From Pandoraea sputorum (lineage in GTDB: Bacteria > Pseudomonadota > Gammaproteobacteria > Burkholderiales > Burkholderiaceae), in assembly GCF_000814845.2 (NCBI RefSeq), contig NZ_CP010431.2, forward strand, positions 558,001-622,000: DNA of 64,000 nt, written 5' to 3'. The notes beneath the pieces were generated by a model. The model ran no database searches and was not told the origin of the DNA. It saw only the letters and a list, made by a program, of their open reading frames with translations. Below, in pieces: positions 39,006 through 49,286 of this stretch. Numbering within the stretch: position 1 is the stretch's first letter; the number at the start of each line of letters is the position of its first letter. Both the position numbers and the translations under genes were made by a program.

Positions 39006-39362
39006 CTATTGCAGCGGTTCCGCCTCAGGAGGAAGTTCGTGGTGCTTGATGGCCTCGCGACCGTGATCCTGAACCTTGTCCTTGTACTGCATTACCTTGC
39101 GGTCGAGCATGTCGATCAGCTTGTCGATGGCGGCATACATATTCTCGTCACACTTCTCGACGAAAATTTCCTTGCCCTTGAGAAACACCGTGACGCTCGC
39201 GATCTGGCGTCCGCTCTTCTCCTTGGTTTTGTCGACAGAGAGGATCACCTCGGCGCCAATTAGCTGGTCGAAATGATTCAACACGCGGTTAAGCTTGTTG
39301 ACGACAAATTCGCGCAGCGAAGGCGTGAGTTCGAGATGGTGTCCACTGATCTTCAGATTCAT
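39006..39362 (-). CDS. hpf: Ribosome hibernation-promoting factor HPF
   Basis: Binds the 30S subunit and inactivates ribosomes in stationary phase. The 118-residue protein has the HPF/YfiA fold: [24 protein letters not shown]-like [17 protein letters not shown], and [29 protein letters not shown] lies about eight bases before the ATG. It lies downstream of rpoN, separated by 141 bases, an arrangement conserved in most proteobacteria. Confidence 0.94.
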   Translation of the reverse strand: MNLKISGHHLELTPSLREFVVNKLNRVLNHFDQLIGAEVILSVDKTKEKSGRQIASVTVFLKGKEIFVEKCDENMYAAIDKLIDMLDRKVMQYKDKVQDHGREAIKHHELPPEAEPLQ

Positions 39363-39503
39363 AGCTGCTCTCCTTGCTGAAATGCCGAAGTGCAGGCCGC
39401 GTCAACGTTGACGCTGGCTAGCGAGGGTGCGAGCCATTGACGTGACGCAATGTCGCACTGCGGCGTAATGCCCCAGCGGCCAACATGGCGCACCAGGACT
39501 GTC

Positions 39504-40994
39504 CTACAAAGATTTGCGCAAGTTCACTGCGGGGATTCGCATGGCCTCGCGGTACTTCGCGACAGTGCGCCGCGCCACCACAAAACCTTGCTCTGCCAGC
39601 AGTTCCGCGATACGGCTATCGGAAAGGGGGCTCTGCGGGTCTTCTGCTCCTATGAGTTGCTTGATGAGTGCGCGGATGGCGGTCGATGACGCAGCGCCTC
39701 CGGCTTCCGTTGCCACGTGTGATCCGAAGAAGTACTTGAGCTCGAAGGTTCCAAATGGAGTGAGCATGTACTTACTCGTTGTCACGCGTGAAATCGTGGA
39801 TTCATGTAAACCCAGCGTATCAGCAATCTCGCGTAAAACCAAGGGCCGCATGCCGATTTCGCCATGCGTGAAGAAGTTCTTTTGGCGCTCGACAATCGCC
39901 TGCGCCACCCGCAGGATCGTGTCGAAGCGTTGCTGGATGTTCTTGATCAGCCAGCGCGCTTCCTGCAACTGCTGTTGGAGGTTGCCGGTTCCCGGATCGT
40001 TCCGGTTATTTCGGAGAATGCGCGCATACATCTCGTTGATACGCAGACGCGGCATGACTTCCGGATTCAGCTCCGCCGTCCAGCCGCTCCCTTGCTTGCG
40101 TACCAGCACGTCCGGCACGACATAGTCGGCCTGAGGCGCGCCGTAAGCCGCGCCCGGGAAGGGGTCCAGCGAGCGAATCAGCTGATGCGCGGCGCGCAGG
40201 CCGTCTTCACCGACACCTAGCAGGCGGCGCAGACGCGTGTAATCGCGCGCGGCCAGCAGTTCCAGGTGATCGGTGACGATGCGCAGCGACAGGGTGCGCA
40301 CACCGCTAGCGGGCAGACGCTGGAGCTGTAGACGCAGGCATTCGGCCGGGCTGCGGGCACCCACGCCCGCCGGGTCGAAGCTTTGCAGCAGCGCCAGCGC
40401 CGCGTTGATCTCTTCCGTTTCGAGCGCCAGTTCTTCAGGCATTTCGGCCTGAATTTCGTCGAGCAGGCTACCGAGGTAGCCGTCTTCGTCCAGCGATTCG
40501 ATCAGGAATTCCACCAGCGCGCGGTCGCGCGGACTCGCCTTGGTCAGGCGCAGTTGGGCCAGCAGATGTTCGCGGAGATTGGGGTGGTCGACGTGAAGTT
40601 GCGGACGCGCATTGTCGTCGTCGTCCGATGCGCTGCCGGAGCGGGCGAAGTCGTTCAGGCTCCAGTCGCTGCCGTTGTCCGACGCGTTGTCGTCGAAGCG
40701 GGCCTCACCATCGAGTTCGCGTGCTTCGTCGTGACCGTTGGAGGCCTCGGGGCCATTGTCGTTCGAACTGCCCGACGACGAACTCCGTTCGTTGCGCAGC
40801 GACCCGTCTGTGCCCACACGTACCGAACCGGCGAGCCAATCGTCCTCGCGTTCGAGCATCGGGTTCTGGGTAAGGGCGTGCTCGACTTCCTGTTGAAGTT
40901 CGAGCGTCGACAGTTGCAACAACCGGATCGATTGCTGCAACTGCGGCGTGAGGGTCAGGTGCTGAGAGGTGCGGAGTTGAAGAGTCGGTTTCAT
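39504..40994 (-). CDS. rpoN: RNA polymerase sigma-54 factor RpoN
   Basis: Sigma-54 directs transcription of nitrogen, motility and other genes with AAA+ activators. The 496-residue protein has the Gln/Leu-rich region I ([20 protein letters not shown]), a long Ser/Asp/Asn-rich region II (about residues 60-130), the core-binding domain, and the C-terminal DNA-binding domain with the exact RpoN box [10 protein letters not shown]. It follows lptB by 93 bases, the usual lptCAB-rpoN-hpf order. Confidence 0.97.
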   Translation of the reverse strand: MKPTLQLRTSQHLTLTPQLQQSIRLLQLSTLELQQEVEHALTQNPMLEREDDWLAGSVRVGTDGSLRNERSSSSGSSNDNGPEASNGHDEARELDGEARFDDNASDNGSDWSLNDFARSGSASDDDDNARPQLHVDHPNLREHLLAQLRLTKASPRDRALVEFLIESLDEDGYLGSLLDEIQAEMPEELALETEEINAALALLQSFDPAGVGARSPAECLRLQLQRLPASGVRTLSLRIVTDHLELLAARDYTRLRRLLGVGEDGLRAAHQLIRSLDPFPGAAYGAPQADYVVPDVLVRKQGSGWTAELNPEVMPRLRINEMYARILRNNRNDPGTGNLQQQLQEARWLIKNIQQRFDTILRVAQAIVERQKNFFTHGEIGMRPLVLREIADTLGLHESTISRVTTSKYMLTPFGTFELKYFFGSHVATEAGGAASSTAIRALIKQLIGAEDPQSPLSDSRIAELLAEQGFVVARRTVAKYREAMRIPAVNLRKSL

Positions 40995-41087
40995 AGCGGT
41001 CTCGCCTTCATTGTAGAGGCTTTGTCACGCCAACGGAACCGTCCCTGACTCCTATCGGAGGCAGGGTTTACATGCGAAAAATCTGCT

Positions 41088-41900
41088 TTACATCCGGAAA
41101 TTCTCGCCCAGATAGACGCGACGGACGCTTTCGTCGGCAACGATCTGGTCAGGCGTACCGGCGGCAAGCACCGAGCCTTCGCTGATGATGTACGCGTGAT
41201 CGCAGATACCCAGCGTCTCGCGCACGTTGTGGTCGGTAATCAGGACACCGATGCCTCGGTCCTTGAGAAAGCGCACGATCCGCTGAATTTCCAGCACGGC
41301 GATCGGGTCGACGCCCGCGAACGGTTCGTCGAGCAAAATGAAACGCGGCTGTGTGGCCAGGGCGCGCGCGATTTCCACGCGACGACGCTCGCCGCCCGAG
41401 AGCGACATCGCCGGATTCTCGCGGAGGTGGCCCACTTGAAGCTCGTCGAGCAGGGCTTCAATGCGACGTTCGATTTCATCGCGCTTGAGGGGCTTGCCCT
41501 GCGCATCGACCTGCAATTCGAGCACGGCGCGAATGTTGTCTTCGACCGTGAGCTTGCGGAACACCGACGCTTCCTGCGGCAGATACGAGACACCCATGCG
41601 GGCGCGCTCGTGGATCGGCAGTTCGCTGATGAGGTTGCCGTCGAGCTGGATTTCGCCATCGTCGGCGGGCACGAGTCCCACAATCATGTAGAACGACGTA
41701 GTCTTGCCCGCGCCGTTCGGGCCAAGCAGACCCACGACCTCGCCGCTTTTCACGTCGAGCGACACGTCCTTGACGACGGTGCGCGCGCCGTACTGCTTCT
41801 TGAGCGAGCGCACGACGAGCGCGCTGGGCTTGCCCGCCGGGCCGGCGCCCGGGTTGATGGTCGAAGCGTTGCTGTTGGCAGAATTGGCAGAATTACTCAC
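41088..41900 (-). CDS. lptB: Lipopolysaccharide export ABC ATPase LptB
   Basis: Powers LptBFGC extraction of LPS from the inner membrane. The 270-residue ATPase has Walker [37 protein letters not shown], signature [16 protein letters not shown], Walker [15 protein letters not shown] and switch His in [11 protein letters not shown]. The probable start is GTG 41900, overlapping the lptA stop by 8 bp, which gives a Ser/Asn/Ala-rich N-terminal extension of about 30 residues compared with E. coli LptB. Confidence 0.95.
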   Translation of the reverse strand: MSNSANSANSNASTINPGAGPAGKPSALVVRSLKKQYGARTVVKDVSLDVKSGEVVGLLGPNGAGKTTSFYMIVGLVPADDGEIQLDGNLISELPIHERARMGVSYLPQEASVFRKLTVEDNIRAVLELQVDAQGKPLKRDEIERRIEALLDELQVGHLRENPAMSLSGGERRRVEIARALATQPRFILLDEPFAGVDPIAVLEIQRIVRFLKDRGIGVLITDHNVRETLGICDHAYIISEGSVLAAGTPDQIVADESVRRVYLGENFRM

Positions 41901-42585
41901 GCGGATTCCCGATGTTCTTGGAAGGCGACAGCGGCGGCAAATCGCCCTTGGGCGCGGCGACCGGCTTGCTGGCAGCGCCCGACGCCTGTGCGCCCGTGGC
42001 GTTGCGAGGTGCGAGCGTGGCGCGCACGCGGCCGTTCGGATTGTTGGGGTTGACCTGATCGGCGCCGCTGTTGGCGGTGTAGACCTCATTGTAGGTGTCG
42101 TACGTGATCACGCTGCCGTGAATCTCGTCGAGTACCTTCGTGCCCCCGGCCAGACGCTTGAGCGTGGCCTGCGTGGTCAGCGTAGCGACTTCGGTCTTGC
42201 CGTTGTAATAGATGGTCTGGCCCCAGCCGTCGATGTACTCGTCCATGCCGTCGCGCTTCTGACGCATGTAGGCGAGCGGGCCGCCCGGCTTGTAGTAAGC
42301 GGTGGCGTACTGATAGCCCTCCGGATCCTGAGTCACTTCGACGCGATCGGCCTTCAGGAGAATCGTCCCCTTGGTCATCGTCACGTTGCCGGTGAAGATG
42401 TTGACCTGCTTGAGGTCGTCATAGCTCATGTGGTCCGACTCGATATTGAGCGGCTTGTCGCGGTCGGCGCGTTCGGCATGCGCCAGCGGTGCAGCCAGTG
42501 CGCCAAGAACGGCGAAGGCGGCAGCCAGCGCGCGAAGCGCACGCAGCGATACAGAGGCGGGTCGCAGTGAAAGGCGATCGGTCAT
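41893..42585 (-). CDS. lptA: Lipopolysaccharide transport periplasmic protein LptA
   Basis: Forms the periplasmic bridge carrying LPS to the outer membrane. The 230-residue protein has a signal peptide cut near LAHAE, then [42 protein letters not shown] and a Pro/Ala-rich C-terminal tail after the beta-jellyroll. It overlaps lptC by 4 bp (ATGA) and lptB by 8 bp, so the three Lpt genes are translationally coupled. Confidence 0.95.
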   Translation of the reverse strand: MTDRLSLRPASVSLRALRALAAAFAVLGALAAPLAHAERADRDKPLNIESDHMSYDDLKQVNIFTGNVTMTKGTILLKADRVEVTQDPEGYQYATAYYKPGGPLAYMRQKRDGMDEYIDGWGQTIYYNGKTEVATLTTQATLKRLAGGTKVLDEIHGSVITYDTYNEVYTANSGADQVNPNNPNGRVRATLAPRNATGAQASGAASKPVAAPKGDLPPLSPSKNIGNPRE

Positions 42586-43259
42586 GGGGTCTTGGGGCCC
42601 TGTGGAGTCTGAGATGGCGCGCGTGGAGCGGTAGGCGCAGCGGGCTGACCTGACGGCGGCGGGCGCTTGGCGCCCAGTTCCGCCGGCTGGATCGTGCCGT
42701 GAACATTGCCGAGCAATTGTACGGCGCGCGAGATGTTATTGAAAATCATGCCGTCGCCATACATCACGGATGACCCGCGGAACAGCTGCACCGGCTTCTC
42801 GGTGCGCACGATGTCTTCGTTCACGAGCACCTGAAAGTGCTCGGACAGCGCGCGCATTTCGGGGTCTCGCGGCCCAGGCTGACGCACCACGACCGCGTCG
42901 TCGTACAGATCGACGATCGACATATCTGCGTTGAGCGTGCCACGTTTGCTCGTGGCGGTCACTTCGGGCTGATCCGGCGTGAAGGCGCGCACGGCCGGCA
43001 TCGTCATGGCCGTGGTCTGGTCGTCTTCGAAGTGCGTCATGTGGACGGCGTTGACGCGGTACTGCGTCACACCGTTGGGCGCGAGCATGGAAATCACCAT
43101 GTCGTCGGCGTAGTAATCGGGGATGTGCTGCTTCACGTACGGCGCGCGGTCGGCATCGGACGGCAGCGTGCGCTGCACGAGCCAGTACGTACCTGCCGCA
43201 AGGCCGGCCAGGACGGCGATCGCGATCAGCGAAGCGGGCGAGACGCGTTGGGTGGCCAT
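42582..43259 (-). CDS. lptC: LPS export system protein LptC
   Basis: Bitopic inner-membrane protein that receives LPS from LptBFG and passes it to LptA. The 225-residue sequence has one N-terminal membrane helix (about residues 9-27), then DYYADDMVISMLAPNGVTQYRV and the periplasmic jellyroll, with RGTLNADMSIVDLYDDAVV. The C-terminal 35 residues are Pro-rich. It starts 25 bases after the kdsC stop and overlaps lptA. Confidence 0.92.
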   Translation of the reverse strand: MATQRVSPASLIAIAVLAGLAAGTYWLVQRTLPSDADRAPYVKQHIPDYYADDMVISMLAPNGVTQYRVNAVHMTHFEDDQTTAMTMPAVRAFTPDQPEVTATSKRGTLNADMSIVDLYDDAVVVRQPGPRDPEMRALSEHFQVLVNEDIVRTEKPVQLFRGSSVMYGDGMIFNNISRAVQLLGNVHGTIQPAELGAKRPPPSGQPAAPTAPRAPSQTPQGPKTP

Positions 43260-43283
43260 GAGTGGATCGACTCTCCCGGCGCG

Positions 43284-43865
43284 TCAGGCGATGGCTTCGG
43301 CGAGCAGGGCGTCGTAACGCCCCTGCGCGCGCAAGATGAAGTCGCACAACTCGCGTGCGGCACCTTCGCCGCCGCGCGTACTCGCGATCCAGTGACAGCG
43401 TGTCTTCACTTCGACATGCGCATTGGCCGGGCAGGCGGCGAAGCCCACGCGCGTAAGCACGGGCAGGTCGGGCCAGTCGTCGCCGATATGTCCGCAGACG
43501 TCGGCCGTCACGCCCACTTTGGCGCACAGGTCTTCAAACGCGGTGCGCTTGTCGTGCACGCCCTGATAGACGTGCGCGACGCGCAGATCCGCTGCGCGTT
43601 TGGCGACGATATCCGACTGGCGTCCCGTGATGATGGCGGTGACGATACCGGCTTCGCCGAGGAGCTTCAGACCGTGGCCGTCGAGCGAATCGAAGGTCTT
43701 GATGACTTCACCGGCCGGGCCGTAGCGCAGGCCGCCGTCGGTCAGCACGCCGTCGACGTCGAACACCATGACGCGCAGACGCGCCGCGCGAAGCGTGGCA
43801 GCCGCTGCGTCGAAGGGGGCGATGCCGGAGGCGTTGGGGGGATTCGTTTGACTCGGATGATTCAT
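43284..43865 (-). CDS. kdsC: 3-deoxy-D-manno-octulosonate 8-phosphate phosphatase KdsC
   Basis: Releases phosphate from Kdo 8-phosphate in LPS core synthesis. The 193-residue HAD-family protein has motif I DVDGVLTDG, the Thr in IITGRQSD, Lys in GVHDKRTAFE, and motif III HIGDDWPDLPVL. I chose ATG 43865 (MNHPSQ), which gives the family length; ATG 43919 would overlap kdsD's end. Neither has a strong ribosome binding site, so translation may be coupled to kdsD. Confidence 0.93.
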   Translation of the reverse strand: MNHPSQTNPPNASGIAPFDAAAATLRAARLRVMVFDVDGVLTDGGLRYGPAGEVIKTFDSLDGHGLKLLGEAGIVTAIITGRQSDIVAKRAADLRVAHVYQGVHDKRTAFEDLCAKVGVTADVCGHIGDDWPDLPVLTRVGFAACPANAHVEVKTRCHWIASTRGGEGAARELCDFILRAQGRYDALLAEAIA

Positions 43866-43890
43866 TGGCAGACGGCTCTGGGCAGACAAC

Positions 43891-44871
43891 TCACACGACC
43901 TTGGCGGCGAACAGGTCATGGACGTTCAGCGCGCCGACCAGGCGGCCGTTTTCCGTCACGAGCAACTGCATGATGCCGAAGCGTTCCATCAGTTCGGCAG
44001 CTTCTGCGGCGAGCTTGTCCGGATCGATGGTGCGCGGATCGGCCTTCATGACGTCGGCCAGCTTCAGCGAGGTGAAATCGAGTGTACGCTTGAATAAACG
44101 CCGCAAGTCGCCGTCCGTAAAGATACCGACGACACGATCGTCGGCGTCCACGATGGCGGTCATGCCGAGACCCTTGGCGGTCATCTCGATCAGGGCGTCG
44201 GAGAGATTGGCGTCGGAGCGCACGCGCGGCACCGCGTCGCCGGTGCGCATGACATCGCGCACGAAGGTCAGCAGGCGGCGGCCGAGCGCGCCACCCGGAT
44301 GCGAGCGGGCGAAGTCTTCCGCACCGAAGCCGCGTGCGTCGAGCAGCGTGACGGCGAGCGCATCGCCGAGGGCGAGGGCGGCCGTGGTGCTGGCGGTGGG
44401 CGCGAGGCCCAGCGGGCAGGCTTCCTTCTCGACGTGCGCGTCGAGATGCACGTCGGACAGACGGCCAAGGCTCGATGCGGCGTTGCCGGTCATGGCGATG
44501 AGCTTCGCGCCAATGCGCTTGATCATCGGCAGGATGCTGACGAGCTCACCCGTTTCGCCGGAGTTGGACAGGGCAACGACGACGTCGTCGGCCGTGATCA
44601 TGCCCAAATCGCCGTGGCTGGCTTCAGCGGGGTGAACGAAGAATGCGGGGGTACCGGTGCTGGCGAACGTGGCAGCGAGTTTGCGGCCGATGTGGCCGGA
44701 CTTGCCCATCCCGGTAACGACGACGCGTCCGCGGCAGGCAAGCAGCAACGAGACCGCTTCGAAGAAGCTGTCGTCGAGGTGCGCGGACACGCGTTCGATG
44801 GCGTCGGCTTCAGTGCGCAACACCTCCCGGGCGACCTCTAGTGCCCGGCCTGGATTGATTTTCGCTATCAT
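43891..44871 (-). CDS. kdsD: D-arabinose 5-phosphate isomerase KdsD
   Basis: Isomerises ribulose 5-phosphate to arabinose 5-phosphate, the first step of Kdo synthesis. The 326-residue protein has a SIS sugar-isomerase domain (VVTGMGKSGHIGRKLAATFASTG, LSNSGETGEL) and a tandem CBS pair in the C-terminal half (VVGIFTDGDLRRLF). It is the first gene of the kdsD-kdsC-lptCAB block and is divergent from the KefB-like antiporter gene. Confidence 0.95.
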   Translation of the reverse strand: MIAKINPGRALEVAREVLRTEADAIERVSAHLDDSFFEAVSLLLACRGRVVVTGMGKSGHIGRKLAATFASTGTPAFFVHPAEASHGDLGMITADDVVVALSNSGETGELVSILPMIKRIGAKLIAMTGNAASSLGRLSDVHLDAHVEKEACPLGLAPTASTTAALALGDALAVTLLDARGFGAEDFARSHPGGALGRRLLTFVRDVMRTGDAVPRVRSDANLSDALIEMTAKGLGMTAIVDADDRVVGIFTDGDLRRLFKRTLDFTSLKLADVMKADPRTIDPDKLAAEAAELMERFGIMQLLVTENGRLVGALNVHDLFAAKVV

Positions 44872-45087
44872 GCGCGGAGTATATCAAAACGGACGTGGCG
44901 TCGAAGGACAGCCGCGCCACGTCTGGCCCCGCGCCCCGCCCAGCGCCATTCGGGACATCGCCCGGACCGGTCCGGTTTCCTCTCCCGGGGCCGCCGTCCG
45001 GACGTACGCTGGCACGGCCCTTGCATGAGATTGGCAAGACAACGCACCCCGCTCACCCGGAATCACTCAGGAAACCGACCCTAGCTG

Positions 45088-47070
45088 ATGGCATCGCCGC
45101 TCGAACTCACTCTCGTATTGTTGTTTGCCGCCTGCGTCGGGGTGGTGCTGTTTCGCATGCTCCATCTGCCGCCGATGCTGGGCTATCTCAGCGTGGGCAT
45201 CGTCATCGGCCCGCACGCGCTGGGGCTGGCGGCCGATTCGCAGCGCGTGCAGTACCTCGCGGAGTTCGGCGTCGTCTTCCTGATGTTCTCCATCGGCATC
45301 GAATTCTCATTGCCCAAGCTAAAGAGCATGAGAAGAGTGGTGCTCGGACTCGGCGTTTCACAGGTACTGGGGACGTTGCTCGTCGCTGTCGGACTCGGCG
45401 CACTCGTCAACCTGTTCTGGTCGTTCTCATGGCAGGCCTCGGTGGCGCTGGGTGGCGCGCTGGCCATGTCCTCGACGGCCATCGTCACCAAGATGCTCGC
45501 CGAGCGGCTCGAACTGGAGACGGAGCACGGGCGCAACATCATGGGGGTGCTGCTGTTCCAGGATCTGGCCGTGGTGCCCTTGCTGATCGTGATCTCCGCG
45601 CTCGGCGGCAACTCGAAGGCGCTGGTGCTCGCGCTCTCGCTGGCGGCGCTCAAGATCACGGGCGCACTGGCGTTGCTCCTCTGGATTGGGCAAAAACTCG
45701 TCGGACGCTGGTTCCACATCGTGGCCGCGCGTCGCTCGCAAGAGCTCTTCATGCTCAACCTGCTGTTGCTCACGCTGGGCCTGGCCTACATCACCGAGCA
45801 CCTGGGGCTGTCGATGGCGCTGGGGGCGTTCATCGCCGGGATGCTGATTGCCGAGACGCCGTTTCGCCATCAGGTGGAGGACGACATCAAGCCGTTCCGC
45901 GACGTGCTGCTCGGCCTGTTCTTCATCACGACCGGCATGCTGCTCAATCCGGGCATCGTGCTCAAGCAGCCGTTGCTCGTGCTGTTGTTCTTTGTCGGTC
46001 CGCTGATCGTCAAATTCACGCTCATCGCGGGGCTGGCGCGTCTGTTCGGCAGCCCGCCGGGCACGGCAATCCGCACCGGGCTGGGGCTGGCGCAGGCGGG
46101 CGAGTTCGGCTTTGTGCTGCTCAATCTCGTGATCGACCGGAGTCTGCTCGATCCGTCGCTGTCGCAGGCGGTGCTCGCCGGGATGTTGCTCTCGATGCTG
46201 TGCGCGCCGTTCCTCATCATCAACGCCGACCGCATTGCGCTGCGCTTCGTCGCCAACGAATGGATGATGCAGTCGTTACAGATGACGAAGATCGCGACGC
46301 AGAGCATCAAGACGTCGGGGCACGTGATCATCTGCGGTTACGGCCGATGCGGTCAGAACCTTGCGCGCATGCTGGAGCAGGAGGGCATCGGCTACGTGGC
46401 GCTCGACCTCGACCCTGACCGCGTGATGGAGGCCGCCAGTTCCGGCGAGACGGTGGTGTTCGGCGACGCGGCCCGGCGCGAAGCGCTCGTCGCGGCAGGG
46501 ATCCACCGGGCGGCGGGCATTGTGGTGACTTACGACAGCACGCCGGCGGCGCTCAAGGTGCTCGCACAGGTGCAGGCGCTGGAGCCGACGCTGCCCGTGG
46601 TCGTTCGCACAGTCGACGACACGCATATCGACGACCTCATCGCCGCAGGGGCCACCGAAGTCGTCCCGGAAATCGTGGAGGGCAGCCTGATGCTCGCCTC
46701 GCACGCGCTGGTGCTCATGGGCGTGCCGATGCGCCGGGTGTTGCGCCGGGTGGCGCAGGCGCGTAACGAGCGCTACAGCCTGTTGCGCGGCTACTTCCAC
46801 GGGCTGGACGACGAAGACGAAGGCGGCGAGCGCGAGCAGGTGCGCTTGCAATCGGTGCCGCTCACGCTCAACGCGGCGGCCGTCGGCCGTACGTTGGGCG
46901 AGCTTCGGCTGGACAAACTCGGGGTGACGGTGACGGCGATCCGCCGCCACGGCATTCGTGGCGTGGAGCCGGTGGCGGAGACGCGTCTGATGGCCGAAGA
47001 CATCGTGGTGCTGCGCGGCCTGCCCGACAAGCTGGTGGCAGCGGAGACGCGGCTGCGCGGGCACGAGTAG
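45088..47070 (+). CDS. Monovalent cation:proton antiporter-2 family protein (KefB/YbaL-like)
   Basis: A 660-residue transporter with about twelve membrane helices (residues 5-385), a Rossmann-fold RCK/TrkA-N domain starting HVIICGYGRCGQNLARMLEQ (about residue 411), and a C-terminal TrkA-C domain (about 570-655). KefB/KefC-type systems export potassium and take up protons under glutathione control; other CPA2 members differ in ion preference. The sequence does not decide substrate. It is divergent from kdsD; apt lies about 100 bases downstream. Confidence 0.88.
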   Translation: MASPLELTLVLLFAACVGVVLFRMLHLPPMLGYLSVGIVIGPHALGLAADSQRVQYLAEFGVVFLMFSIGIEFSLPKLKSMRRVVLGLGVSQVLGTLLVAVGLGALVNLFWSFSWQASVALGGALAMSSTAIVTKMLAERLELETEHGRNIMGVLLFQDLAVVPLLIVISALGGNSKALVLALSLAALKITGALALLLWIGQKLVGRWFHIVAARRSQELFMLNLLLLTLGLAYITEHLGLSMALGAFIAGMLIAETPFRHQVEDDIKPFRDVLLGLFFITTGMLLNPGIVLKQPLLVLLFFVGPLIVKFTLIAGLARLFGSPPGTAIRTGLGLAQAGEFGFVLLNLVIDRSLLDPSLSQAVLAGMLLSMLCAPFLIINADRIALRFVANEWMMQSLQMTKIATQSIKTSGHVIICGYGRCGQNLARMLEQEGIGYVALDLDPDRVMEAASSGETVVFGDAARREALVAAGIHRAAGIVVTYDSTPAALKVLAQVQALEPTLPVVVRTVDDTHIDDLIAAGATEVVPEIVEGSLMLASHALVLMGVPMRRVLRRVAQARNERYSLLRGYFHGLDDEDEGGEREQVRLQSVPLTLNAAAVGRTLGELRLDKLGVTVTAIRRHGIRGVEPVAETRLMAEDIVVLRGLPDKLVAAETRLRGHE

Positions 47071-47168
47071 GGCGCTAGAGCGGGCGGAAAGTCGGACCGT
47101 CACGGGGGAGCCGGGCCTTTTTGGCATAATGTGGCGTGTTCCCTATCAGTACCGAAAGAAGGATCCCC

Positions 47169-47720
47169 TTGCAGATCGACGAGTCCCCTGCCGCCTATAT
47201 CAAAAGCCAGATCCGCACCGTGCCGGACTGGCCCGCACCCGGCGTGCAGTTCCGCGACATCACCCCGTTGCTCAAGAACCCGCGCACCTTGCGGGTGCTC
47301 ATCGATGTGTTCGTACATCGCTACATGGCGCAACGCCCCGACTATATTGCGGGCCTCGATGCGCGCGGTTTCATTCTCGGCTCGATCCTCGCATACGAAC
47401 TGAACATCGGATTCATCCCCATTCGCAAGAAGGGCAAGCTGCCCTATCAGACAGTTGCCGAAGAGTACGAACTGGAATACGGCAGCGCGACGGTCGAGAT
47501 TCACGCCGACGCCTGCGGCCCCGGCGACCGAGTGCTGCTGATCGACGATCTGGTCGCCACGGGCGGCACGATGCTCGCCGGTAAGAAGCTGCTGGAGCGG
47601 CTCGGCGCGACGGTCATCGAGGGGGCGGCCATCGTCGACCTGCCGGAGCTGGGCGGATCGAAGCTGATTCGCGATGCTGGCCTGGACCTCTTCCTTCTGT
47701 GCTCGTTCGAAGGGCACTGA
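47169..47720 (+). CDS. apt: Adenine phosphoribosyltransferase
   Basis: Salvages adenine with PRPP to AMP. The protein has [44 protein letters not shown], the [11 protein letters not shown] loop and the PRPP motif [15 protein letters not shown] chose TTG 47169 (183 residues) because AAAGAAGGA precedes it by six bases; an upstream in-frame GTG at 47136 would add 11 residues but lacks a site. It lies 98 bases after the antiporter gene. Confidence 0.93.
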   Translation: MQIDESPAAYIKSQIRTVPDWPAPGVQFRDITPLLKNPRTLRVLIDVFVHRYMAQRPDYIAGLDARGFILGSILAYELNIGFIPIRKKGKLPYQTVAEEYELEYGSATVEIHADACGPGDRVLLIDDLVATGGTMLAGKKLLERLGATVIEGAAIVDLPELGGSKLIRDAGLDLFLLCSFEGH

Positions 47721-47770
47721 GCGCACTGAGCGCACCGAACGATTCTTGACCTTCCGACCCGGACGCACCG

Positions 47771-48385
47771 ATGCCCAATCTCTGGCTGTTCCTACTGACC
47801 TCGGTGGCGATCACGCTTGTGCCCGGGCCCGACAACATGCAGGTCATCGCGCGCGGTATTGCGCAGGGGCGCCGCGCGGGACTGGCCGCTGCGGCCGGGT
47901 TCACCTTCGGCTGCCTATTCCATACGACGATTGCCGCAGTGGGCCTCGCGGCCGTGCTGCGCTCGTCGCCGTGGGCGTTCGAGACGATCAAGCTGTTTGG
48001 TGCGGCCTATCTCATCTGGATCGGGATCAAGGCGCTGCGTGCGCGAGGTGCGCTGACGCTGGCGAATGACACCGAACCGCAGTCGCTCGGTGCCGTCTTC
48101 CGTCAGAGCGTGTTCGCGAACATGCTCAACCCGAAGGTCACGCTCTTCTTCCTCGTGTTCCTGCCGCAATTCGTGAGCGCCAACGCGGCCCATCCGGGCT
48201 GGCAGATGGTGCTGCTCGGCCTCGTGTTCATGGCGCAGACCATCGTCGTGTTCAGCGCCTACGGCTGGTTCGCGGGCGTGCTGGGGACGTGGCTCAAGCG
48301 CCGTCCGGGGGCGGGGCGCTGGCTCGACCGCGTGGCCGGTGCCATCTTCATCGGTCTGGGATTGCGTGTCGCGTTACAGGGGTAA
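47771..48385 (+). CDS. LysE/RhtB family amino-acid exporter
   Basis: A 204-residue membrane protein with about six helices. The N-terminal LVPGPDNMQVIARGIAQGRRAGLAAAAG and the NMLNPKVTLFFLVFLPQFV motif are typical of RhtB-type exporters of homoserine, threonine or leucine. The substrate is undecided. It begins 50 bases after apt on the same strand. It is a different subfamily from the ArgO-like exporter at 17262. Confidence 0.87.
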   Translation: MPNLWLFLLTSVAITLVPGPDNMQVIARGIAQGRRAGLAAAAGFTFGCLFHTTIAAVGLAAVLRSSPWAFETIKLFGAAYLIWIGIKALRARGALTLANDTEPQSLGAVFRQSVFANMLNPKVTLFFLVFLPQFVSANAAHPGWQMVLLGLVFMAQTIVVFSAYGWFAGVLGTWLKRRPGAGRWLDRVAGAIFIGLGLRVALQG

Positions 48386-48458
48386 TGCACGACACGTGAC
48401 GTTCCCGGTTTCGTGGACGTCGTCCCGTCATTCGTAGTCCAACTGATATTGCTCGATC

Positions 48459-49214
48459 ATGCTTGCCGAACAACGCCAACAATACGTGCTCGAACAACTT
48501 GCCAAGACCGGGGCGCTGGCGATCAGCGATCTGGTGCGGGAGCTGGGTGTGTCGCGCGAGACCGTGCGACGCGACCTCAACACGCTCGCCGCGCGCGGTC
48601 TGCTGCTCATGACCCACGGCGGCGCGCTGGCTGCCGACCGGAGTGAACCCGACTGGACGCTGCGTGAGAACGTCAACGCCGTGGGCAAGCGTGCCATCGG
48701 CGTGCGCGCCGCGGAGCTGGTGCCCGACGGCGCGTCGGTCATCATCGACTACGGTACGACCACGCGCGCCGTTGCACAGGCGCTGCTCTCCAAACATCGT
48801 CTTCGCATCTACACCAACGACTGGCAGATCGCGCGCCTGCTCGGACGCCATCACGACAATCGCGTGACGCTGCTTGGCGGTGAATTGCAGGACAACGAAG
48901 ACGCCGTGCAGGGCTGGGACGCCATCAACCAGATCTCGCAATATCACGCCGACTTCGCGTTCATCGGCGTGGGCGGCGTGACCGAAGATGGCGGCATCAC
49001 CGATTTCAACCGCGCTGCGGCTGAGCTGCGCGCACGCATGTTGCTGTGTGCGAACGTGTCGGCCGTCGTCGCGGACCACACCAAGTTCGGCCGCGTGACG
49101 CCCGTGCGTATCCGTCACTTCGAAGCGGCGCGCTATCTCATCAGCGACGCGGCTCCGCACAAGAGCATGCTGGCCCAGCTTCGCGCGCGCGGCCCGGAGT
49201 TGCTCATCGCCTGA
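48459..49214 (+). CDS. DeoR/GlpR family transcriptional regulator
   Basis: A 251-residue repressor-type protein. The N-terminal winged helix-turn-helix (QQYVLEQLAKTGALAISDLVRELGVSRETVRRDL, about residues 7-41) is followed by a DeoR C-terminal sugar-phosphate sensor domain with IDYGTTTRAVAQAL, GGVTEDGGITDFN and AVVADHTKFG. Related regulators sense sugar phosphates. It lies just upstream of the phn locus, but a strong terminator and a long gap separate it, so a role in phosphonate use is not shown. Confidence 0.9.
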   Translation: MLAEQRQQYVLEQLAKTGALAISDLVRELGVSRETVRRDLNTLAARGLLLMTHGGALAADRSEPDWTLRENVNAVGKRAIGVRAAELVPDGASVIIDYGTTTRAVAQALLSKHRLRIYTNDWQIARLLGRHHDNRVTLLGGELQDNEDAVQGWDAINQISQYHADFAFIGVGGVTEDGGITDFNRAAAELRARMLLCANVSAVVADHTKFGRVTPVRIRHFEAARYLISDAAPHKSMLAQLRARGPELLIA

Positions 49215-49217
49215 CGA

Positions 49218-49249
49218 CGACCGGTCCGCCCGGGACCGGTCGTTTTTCT
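49218..49249 (+). terminator. Terminator after the DeoR-family gene
   Basis: A perfect 11-bp inverted repeat (49218-49228 with 49234-49244), five-base loop, followed by TTTTT. It starts three bases after the stop codon and should end the upstream transcript cleanly. Confidence 0.9.
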
Positions 49250-49260
49250 CTCTCGTCCCG

Positions 49261-49286
49261 TCACTCACTCACTCACTCACTCACTC
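49261..49286. repeat. Tetranucleotide microsatellite (TCAC)6.5
   Basis: Six and a half perfect tandem copies of TCAC, directly after the DeoR-gene terminator. It lies outside any gene I can support, so slippage would change spacing rather than a reading frame. Confidence 0.9.

Noticed and set aside
49261..49286. Possible CRISPR-type repeat
   Set aside because: It is a simple tetranucleotide tract without spacers; no cas genes are in the window.
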